A stretch of 37,320 nt of DNA from Puniceibacterium sp. Lineage in GTDB: Bacteria; Pseudomonadota; Alphaproteobacteria; Rhodobacterales; Rhodobacteraceae. The stretch covers positions 1-37,320 of the forward strand of contig JAGXGV010000095.1 in the NCBI GenBank assembly GCA_024636635.1. Reading direction: 5' to 3'. This document shows, one piece after another, positions 31,349-37,320 of this stretch. Every line of letters begins with the position of its first letter. Position 1 is the stretch's first letter. Under the pieces are notes generated by a model, which made no database searches, was not told the origin of the DNA, and saw only the letters and a list, made by a program, of their open reading frames with translations. A program made the position numbers and the translations under genes.

Positions 31349-31810
31349 TCAGACCGGGCGCATGGCCACGTGCAGCCGACACCGGCTTTCCTCGCACAAC
31401 AGCGGCAGACCCAACCGCGAGGCCGCCAGAACCAGCGACAGAATCGCCCCTGGCCGCACCAGAAAGCTGGCCGAAAGGCAGGCGGCGTCGCGGTCCTGTT
31501 CGGTCGCCGTCAGCACGAAGCGGGCAAAGGCCACCTCATCCTCTGACAGGCGCGCGACTTCGGACGGCAGGATGCTCAGCGCTCGCCAGCCGTGGCGGCG
31601 CAGAAGTTCAAGCACATCCTCGAAGGCGGCAAGGCAGCCTTGCGCCCGGACATCCCCCAGCACGGTGCAAAGTACCTTGCACAACTCTTCCCGCCCGGCC
31701 TCGCCGTCATGCCAGAGCCGCAGCATGGCAACCAGCCGGGCTTCGGCCAGCCGGAGATCGCTAACCGCCAGCGGGCGGGCGTCAGAGGGCGAAAAATGGG
31801 CGTGTTTCAT
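31349..31810 (-). CDS. conserved-looking protein of unknown function
   Basis: This is a soluble-looking protein of 153 residues from ATG 31810 (MKHAHFSPSDARP), or 163 from ATG 31840, where AAGG directly abuts the start. Sequence is helix-rich (LRLAEARLVAMLRLWHDGEAGREEL, FEDVLELLRRHGWRAL) with moderately GC3-biased codons and no signal peptide or membrane helix. A C-terminal part reads LVRPGAILSLVLAASRLGLPLLCEESRCRLHV. I do not recognise the family. It stands alone between the frc operon (convergent) and a divergent, highly structured intergenic region containing a 16-bp palindrome that could be its operator. It is probably a real gene because of frame length and codon bias. Function unknown. 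Confidence 0.6.
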   Translation of the reverse strand: MKHAHFSPSDARPLAVSDLRLAEARLVAMLRLWHDGEAGREELCKVLCTVLGDVRAQGCLAAFEDVLELLRRHGWRALSILPSEVARLSEDEVAFARFVLTATEQDRDAACLSASFLVRPGAILSLVLAASRLGLPLLCEESRCRLHVAMRPV

Positions 31811-31924
31811 GGCGCGATCCGCAATCAGGGGTGTGGCCATCCTTGCCGCAGGCTGGTTGACCTGTCAATCCTGATAATTTCACTTGGGTATTCGGCGGCA
31901 CGGGAATGAACCCTGCGCCGGATC

Positions 31925-31940
31925 TATGACCGCGGTCATA
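31925..31940. promoter_or_regulatory. 16-bp palindrome, second copy of the 4007-4024 site
   Basis: TATGACCGCGGTCATA is a perfect palindrome; identity with the distant site extends to TATGACCGCGGTCATAAC. Here it is truly intergenic, between the minus-strand unknown gene (start 31810/31840) and the plus-strand micro-ORF at 31974, so an operator role is plausible. Confidence 0.55.
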
Positions 31941-31973
31941 ACCTGCCCTTTCGGCTGGGATAGGACTACGGGC

Positions 31974-32045
31974 ATGACCACATTCGGACCCACGCAACAT
32001 CGGGCGGACACAGTCGGTCAGGGCGGCGGCGCTGCCTGTCCTTGA
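31974..32045 (+). CDS. possible 23-residue micro-ORF
   Basis: ATG 31974 has AGGA eight bases upstream and encodes MTTFGPTQHRADTVGQGGGAACP. Its 3' half forms the left arm of the 13-bp inverted repeat that follows. It could be a leader peptide or chance. There is no known family. Confidence 0.3.
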   Translation: MTTFGPTQHRADTVGQGGGAACP

Positions 32046-32077
32046 TGTGGAAACCCTTGCGCCCTGACCGACATTTT
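32013..32077 (+). terminator. 13-bp inverted repeat followed by TTTT
   Basis: GTCGGTCAGGGCG (32013-32025) and CGCCCTGACCGAC (32060-32072) are perfect complements around a 34-base loop, followed by ATTTT. It could end a short transcript from the palindrome promoter or act as a structured leader. The long loop makes a simple terminator less typical. Confidence 0.5.
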
Positions 32078-32315
32078 GCTCAACGCGACGCATGTAAAAA
32101 GACGGGACAGGCCTCGATAGGCCATTCAGTCGGCACTTTTCGAAACACATAGCTTCCATATCCGGAAAAGATCTGGCCAAGTCCGCTGACCTGCATGGCG
32201 GGCGCACTGCTTTACCCTGAAACCGTTTTACCCTGACACCGCTTCGCCCGTGACACTCTGCACGGCTCCGGCGCCACCATGCCCGACCTCTTATTGTCCT
32301 GACAGGATCCTGCCC

Positions 32316-32915
32316 ATGTTTGACGTCATCACCAGCTGGCTCTCGGCCATGGGAAGCCTGGGCGTGGCTCTGCTCATGCTGCTGGAAAACGTCTTTCCAC
32401 CGATCCCCTCGGAACTGGTCATGCCATTCGCGGGATACCTTTCCGCAACGGGTGAAATGGGCTTCGTCGCCATCGTGCTGGCGGGCACCGTCGGCTCGGT
32501 CGTCGGCGCCCTGCTGTGGTACTGGATCGGTCTCAGGGTAAGAGAGGACCGCCTGCGCCGCCTCATCGACCGCCACGGCAAGTGGCTCACCCTCTCGAAC
32601 GACGATCTGGACCGTGCTCTCGACTGGTTCCGCCGCCACGGCGCGGGGGCGGTTTTCCTCGGGCGGATGGTGCCGGGGGTGCGCACGCTGATCTCGGTCC
32701 CGGCCGGGCTGACGCAGATGCCGCTGATGCCGTTTCTCGCCTTCACCGCGCTGGGCAGCCTGCTGTGGACGACCGCGCTGGCGCTGGCGGGGTACCTGCT
32801 CCGGGACCAGTTCGACCGGGTCGCAACCTGGCTGAACCCGGTCACAAATGTCATCCTGCTGCTGTTCCTCGGCCTTTATGCCTGGCGTGTGGTCCGGGGT
32901 ATGGTCCGCGACTGA
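32316..32915 (+). CDS. DedA family membrane protein
   Basis: This 199-residue inner-membrane protein starts at ATG 32316 (MFDVITSWLS); the upstream track extension lacks support. The DedA/VTT domain is marked by LLENVFPPIPSELVMPFAGYL near the N-terminus and GRMVPGVRTLISVPAGLTQMP in the middle, with Glu and Arg residues in re-entrant loops that are conserved for function. About five hydrophobic segments are visible. Members act in lipid-carrier flipping and membrane-potential homeostasis. The gene stands alone, with a convergent rlmN 60 bases downstream and a structured, non-coding region upstream. Confidence 0.92.
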   Translation: MFDVITSWLSAMGSLGVALLMLLENVFPPIPSELVMPFAGYLSATGEMGFVAIVLAGTVGSVVGALLWYWIGLRVREDRLRRLIDRHGKWLTLSNDDLDRALDWFRRHGAGAVFLGRMVPGVRTLISVPAGLTQMPLMPFLAFTALGSLLWTTALALAGYLLRDQFDRVATWLNPVTNVILLLFLGLYAWRVVRGMVRD

Positions 32916-32975
32916 AATAAATACAGCCGCCCGCCGCACCACGCTATCGCGCAGCGCCCCGGACCGGCCACAGCC

Positions 32976-34154
<1,179 letters not shown>

Positions 34155-34288
34155 GACACATGATCCTCAAGTCAGAAGGGCGCCCCATACAGGATTCGCG
34201 CGCAATTGCCAAAAACAAAACGCCAAAGACAAAACGCGACAGCCGGACCAGACGCCCTGCTTCTTCTTTTTCCAAATACCCCGGGGGT

Positions 34289-34307
34289 CAGGGGGCAGCG
34301 CCCCCTG
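34289..34307 (-). terminator. GC hairpin of the Rhodobacteraceae intergenic type
   Basis: CAGGGGGC and GCCCCCTG pair around a 3-base loop. On the minus strand it is followed by CCCCGGGGTATTTGGAAAAAG, a recurrent intergenic pattern I associate with Rhodobacteraceae genomes. It lies downstream of the IalB-family gene and probably ends its transcript. Confidence 0.55.
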
Positions 34308-34422
34308 CACTGTCCCGCGGACACGGGCACGACCGCTCAAGCCTTCTCAGACCCGCCCATCATACAAATCCGGAGCCGCGCCTGATCGGCAGAACAGCGC
34401 CCGCGTCCCGGGAACGGCCCTC

Positions 34423-34953
34423 TCAGGAAGAGCAGCGCGCCTCGGCATCTTCGACCGCCGCAGTAAAGCCCAGCAGGGAAAAGGTGTCCCTGGTCTGGGT
34501 GCCTCGGGCAGAGCGTGCGGTCAGCACGGCATCCGTGCCACGCTTCATCGCGGTGATCAGCTTGGCGTCGTCAGCCGGAGTCGCGGGCCAGGCCCATTCG
34601 CCTTCGGTGAACAGCTCGAACTCTGTGCCGCTCACGTTGACGTTCACCGTCGAACCGTCGGCAAAGGGATACCCGCCGGTAAAGGCCACCTGTCCGGTCA
34701 CTTCGGCACCGGGGCGATAGAACACCATCAGAAGGATTTCGCCCCGCGTGACCGCGACGACCCGCCCGTCCTTGGTGTTCACGCTTTCCTTGTAAGTGGT
34801 CACCGACCAGCATTCGCGTGGGTCCTGTCCTTCGAAGACCGACCAGTCGGTCATCGCATCCACACGGTTCGTGCTTGCGTTCTGCGCCACGGCACTTCCC
34901 GCCAGCAGCGCCATAAAGGCCCCGGCCATCGCACGGCCCAATAGTGATGTCAT
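34423..34953 (-). CDS. invasion-associated locus B (IalB) family exported protein
   Basis: This 176-residue protein has a signal peptide (MTSLLGRAMAGAFMALLAGSAVAQ) and one compact domain. TDWSVFEGQDPRECWSVT, then GEILLMVFYRPGA and FELFTEGEWAWPA, fit the IalB family, whose members are periplasmic or surface-exposed in alphaproteobacteria. A single early Cys (ECWSV) and a late one (ARCSS) could form a disulphide. The name comes from Bartonella invasion; in free-living relatives the role is unknown, so no virulence function should be assumed. It is divergent from the asparaginase gene (168 bases between) and upstream of rlmN. Confidence 0.82.
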   Translation of the reverse strand: MTSLLGRAMAGAFMALLAGSAVAQNASTNRVDAMTDWSVFEGQDPRECWSVTTYKESVNTKDGRVVAVTRGEILLMVFYRPGAEVTGQVAFTGGYPFADGSTVNVNVSGTEFELFTEGEWAWPATPADDAKLITAMKRGTDAVLTARSARGTQTRDTFSLLGFTAAVEDAEARCSS

Positions 34954-35121
34954 ACGCGCAGCCTCCAGCTGTCTTCAGCCTCAATACCCGTGGTTGCGCC
35001 CTTGGTGGTCCGGCTTATCCTGCCACGCAACCGTTTTTTATCTCGACGTGCCAAGAATAGCCTGAAATACCCCCTGCGTGAAAGCCCTGTTGGCAGAATA
35101 TCGCTTGTTTGTGAGGACCAG

Positions 35122-36123
35122 ATGAGACCCATGCCCGCCCCCCTTGCCGAAATCTGGCGCGGCCCCTTCGCCGAAAGCCTGCACCACGGGCATGTGGTCG
35201 TCTGTGGGTCCGATGGCGACATCATCGAGTCCTGGGGGGATCCCCAGGCGGTGGTGCTGCCGCGCAGCTCCGCCAAGATGATCCAGGCGCTGCCCCTTAT
35301 CACCTCTGGCGCGGCCGACGCTCGGGGACTGAGCGTCCGGCAGCTGGCATTGGCCTGCGCTTCCCATCAGGGTGCTACGGTACATGTGCAGGCGGTAAAG
35401 TCCTGGTTGGGGGACCTGGGCCTGAGCGAGACCGATCTGCGGTGCGGTCCCGAAATCACCCGCGATCCGGACCTTGCGCGCGCGATGATCCTGAGCGGGA
35501 CGTCGCCCTGCCAGGCACACAACAACTGTTCGGGTAAGCATTCGGGATTTCTGACCCTGAACCGGCACCTTGGGGGGCATGGCGACTATGTCGAACCGGA
35601 TCATCCAGTGCAGAGGGCTTGCCTTGAGGCGTTCGAGACGGTCACCGGCCAGTCAAGTCCGGGCTATGGCATCGACGGTTGCTCGGCGCCCAATTTTGCG
35701 ACAACGATGCACGGCATGGCCCGGGCGATGGCCTTCTTCGCCACTGCTGCGGATCGCCAGGACAGCCTCAGCCGGGCTGCGGCGCGGCTGGTTGCCGCGA
35801 TGTACGGCCATCCGGACATGGTGGCCGGAGAGGGCAGGGCCTGCACCCTGCTCATGCGGGCTGCGCTGGAACCCGTCGCGCTCAAGACCGGGGCCGAGGG
35901 ATATTTCGTCGCCATGCTGCCCAGCCGCGGCATCGGTCTCGCGATCAAGGTGCAGGATGGCGCGACCCGCGCATCGGAATGTGCCCTCGCAGCGCTGCTC
36001 GTCAGGCTGGGCGTGGTGAACGCACAGGATCCAGCTGTGGTGCGATTCCTGAACCCCGAGATCGTAAACCGACGGGGTATGGTCACTGGCCAGATCCGGC
36101 CTGCCGCCGACCTGATGCACTGA
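35122..36123 (+). CDS. asparaginase, L-asparaginase II family
   Basis: This 333-residue protein starts at ATG 35122 (MRPMPAPLAE), with GAGGA upstream; the track start is 132 bases too early. It matches the thermolabile 'L-asparaginase II' family, unrelated to the EcA-type enzymes: GDIIESWGDPQAVVLPRSSAKMIQALPL near the N-terminus, then HNNCSGKHSGFL and GYGIDGCSAPNFATTMHGMARA. It probably hydrolyses L-asparagine to aspartate and ammonia in the cytoplasm. It stands alone, divergent from the IalB gene and convergent with serB, with two strong hairpins in the shared 3' gap. Confidence 0.92.
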   Translation: MRPMPAPLAEIWRGPFAESLHHGHVVVCGSDGDIIESWGDPQAVVLPRSSAKMIQALPLITSGAADARGLSVRQLALACASHQGATVHVQAVKSWLGDLGLSETDLRCGPEITRDPDLARAMILSGTSPCQAHNNCSGKHSGFLTLNRHLGGHGDYVEPDHPVQRACLEAFETVTGQSSPGYGIDGCSAPNFATTMHGMARAMAFFATAADRQDSLSRAAARLVAAMYGHPDMVAGEGRACTLLMRAALEPVALKTGAEGYFVAMLPSRGIGLAIKVQDGATRASECALAALLVRLGVVNAQDPAVVRFLNPEIVNRRGMVTGQIRPAADLMH

Positions 36124-36141
36124 CTTCGGCGGCTCGCGACC

Positions 36142-36186
36142 AAGAGTTTTAGGAAAACTCTTGCCAAAACTTTTGATAAAAGTTTT
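36142..36186. terminator. two adjacent A/T-rich hairpins, bidirectional terminator
   Basis: AAGAGTTTT-AGG-AAAACTCTT (36142-36162) and AAAACTTTT-GAT-AAAAGTTTT (36166-36186) are each perfect 9-bp stems with 3-base loops. They lie between the convergent asparaginase and serB genes. Runs of T on both strands suit termination in both directions. Confidence 0.85.
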
Positions 36187-36201
36187 GCGGCGGCGGTTCG
36201 G

Positions 36202-37071
36202 TCAGGTCACGAAATCGGACTTTGCGTAGCCTTGGAGGTACAACAGGGCAGTCAGGTCGCCGTGATTGACCCGCACCCCGCACCGGCCCTGGACCGAGGG
36301 TTTTGCGTGCAGAGCCACACCCGTCCCGGCCCGACCCAGCATGCCAAGGTCATTCGCTCCGTCCCCGACTGCAAGCACCTCTGTCTCGGCGATGCCCAGC
36401 CGGGTCGTGATGTCCTCAAGCGCTGCCACCTTGGCTTGCCGCCCCAGAATGGGTCGCAAGACCTCTCCGCTCAGCAGTCCCTGCGCGACAAGCAGCGTGT
36501 TCGCCCGGTGTTCGTCAAAGCCCAGCGATTCCGCAATGGCTGCGGTAAACGCCGTGAATCCCCCTGAAACCAGTGCGGTATGTGCCCCCCCGGCTTTCAT
36601 CGTGGCAAGCAGGGCAGGCCCGCCGGGCATCAACGAGATGCGGGTATCCAGAACCTGCCGGATGACGCTTTCGGGCAGGCCCTTCAACAGGCCGACCCGC
36701 TCGGTCAGGGCCGCTTCGAAATCCAGTTCGCCGTTCATCGCCCGGGCGGTGATGTCGCGGACCTGTGCGCCCACGCCCGCCTCTTCGGCCAGTTCGTCGA
36801 TACATTCCTGCTGGATAATCGTGCTGTCCATGTCCGCGAGCAGCATCTTCTTGGCCCGGCCCGCGGTGGGTTGCAGGATAAGGTCGACCGATAGCGCCTG
36901 GAGATCCTGCCAGACCGTCCAAAACGTGTCGGGCCTGCGCGGCAGCGGAAATTCCGCCGCCTCGTCCGCCGACAGCCAGACCGCATCGCCGCCACCCCAG
37001 GCATTGCGCAGCGAGTCGACCAGGGCGGGGTCGAGCCCGCCGGGGCGGGATATCAGGGTGGCGGTGAACAT
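36202..37071 (-). CDS. serB: phosphoserine phosphatase
   Basis: This 289-residue HAD enzyme catalyses the last step of serine synthesis, O-phospho-L-serine to L-serine. ATG 37071 gives MFTATLISRPGG; the ORF track extends back through the serB-serC intergenic region. An N-terminal ~75-residue regulatory-type region precedes nucleophile Asp80 and acid Asp82 in LLADMDSTIIQQECIDELAEE, motif II in LVSGGFTAFT, and motif IV in AVGDGANDLGML. All catalytic residues are present. It is divergent from serC, the preceding enzyme in the pathway, with 157 bases between the starts. Confidence 0.96.
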   Translation of the reverse strand: MFTATLISRPGGLDPALVDSLRNAWGGGDAVWLSADEAAEFPLPRRPDTFWTVWQDLQALSVDLILQPTAGRAKKMLLADMDSTIIQQECIDELAEEAGVGAQVRDITARAMNGELDFEAALTERVGLLKGLPESVIRQVLDTRISLMPGGPALLATMKAGGAHTALVSGGFTAFTAAIAESLGFDEHRANTLLVAQGLLSGEVLRPILGRQAKVAALEDITTRLGIAETEVLAVGDGANDLGMLGRAGTGVALHAKPSVQGRCGVRVNHGDLTALLYLQGYAKSDFVT

Positions 37072-37228
37072 GGCAGGTTTCCGATCGTAGCCGTTGGGCG
37101 TCGCGAATTGCATCTGATGCGGCGCAATATCGACATTTTGCAGCTTGTGGAACCGGGAATTGGGCCGTATGCCCCGCGGTGGGACACCCTTCCCCAACGA
37201 AGGGCGCTTATCTGGAAGGATAGCATTA

Positions 37229-37320
37229 ATGGCTATAACGAACCCGTCCGCGCGCGATGACGCGCGCAAACCTGACGCGCGGCCGACCAATCCGCGTTTC
37301 TCTTCTGGCCCCTGCGCCAA
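37229..37320 (+). CDS. serC: phosphoserine aminotransferase, N-terminus (cut by window edge)
   Basis: ATG 37229, with GGAAGGA upstream, opens a frame that runs to the window end: MAITNPSARDDARKPDARP then TNPRFSSGPCAK. The (P)NPxFSSGPCAK block is the N-terminal signature of alphaproteobacterial SerC, which converts 3-phosphohydroxypyruvate and glutamate to phosphoserine. The divergent serB supports this. It is absent from the ORF track because it has no stop here. Only 30 residues are visible. Confidence 0.88.
   Translation, partial: MAITNPSARDDARKPDARPTNPRFSSGPCA

Larger units (their letters stand above)
31841..32315. other. 475-base non-genic stretch with palindrome, micro-ORF and long stem
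   Basis: No conventional gene is seen. It holds the palindrome TATGACCGCGGTCATA (31925-31940), a possible 23-codon ORF (31974-32045), a 13-bp perfect inverted repeat (32013-32025 / 32060-32072) followed by TTTT, and two 16-base direct repeats TTTACCCTGA(A/C)ACCG (32211 and 32227) shortly before dedA. The palindrome-ORF-stem order resembles a regulated short transcript. Confidence 0.55.

Noticed and set aside
31858-31869. FNR/Dnr box (TTGACCTGTCAA)
   Set aside because: The dyad is two bases shorter than the TTGAT-N4-ATCAA consensus and the half-sites do not match.

Overview
The window looks like chromosomal DNA of a Rhodobacteraceae (Roseobacter-group) alphaproteobacterium. The grounds are the high G+C content with strong third-position bias, the density of TRAP and ABC solute importers, the divergent serB/serC pair, the rlmN / invasion-associated-locus-B neighbourhood and the intergenic hairpin type. 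Species cannot be fixed from the sequence alone. No rRNA, tRNA, CRISPR array or intact insertion sequence was seen.

Layout. (1) 1-3294, minus: a TAXI-type TRAP importer, consisting of a periplasmic binding protein, a fused 4TM/12TM permease and the start of a DUF1850 protein. (2) 3395-4475: a decayed stretch with the 3' end of a second TRAP large permease (dctM), two small ATGA-coupled ORFs and a fragment of a molybdopterin dehydrogenase large subunit. (3) 4474-6445, minus: an FAD amine/amino-acid oxidase and a type II haloacid-dehalogenase-like protein. (4) 6725-9747: a two-domain GNAT acetyltransferase, an Lrp/AsnC regulator and a second FAD oxidase. (5) 9875-16997: an MFS transporter divergent from a complete peptide/nickel-type ABC importer (two permeases, two ATPases, binding protein). 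(6) 17178-19733: a His-rich cation diffusion facilitator, then a second GNAT + Lrp/AsnC pair paralogous to the first. (7) 19789-22788: divergent copZ and copA with two back-to-back CueR-type promoters. (8) 22907-25897: a 996-residue P460-domain multihaem cytochrome c. (9) 26016-31081: a sugar locus with a ROK regulator and an RbsD/FucU mutarotase divergent from frcBCA, separated by a 46-bp palindrome. (10) 31349-37320: an unknown protein, a structured non-coding stretch, DedA, RlmN, an IalB-family protein, an asparaginase, SerB and the start of SerC.

How the genes fit together. Most of the window is nutrient scavenging: TRAP uptake feeds oxidative deamination by FAD oxidases under probable Lrp control, oligopeptide-like ABC uptake sits next to metal efflux, and the fructose-type ABC system has its own mutarotase and repressor. 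The copper genes are a self-contained homeostasis module. The right end is housekeeping.

The points most worth a second look are: the duplicated GNAT-Lrp cassette; the P460/six-haem fusion; three micro-ORFs (before rbsD, between frcC and frcA, and at 31974); an 18-bp palindrome shared by two distant sites; and the decayed island between the TRAP genes. No clearly new multi-gene defence or mobile system was recognised.
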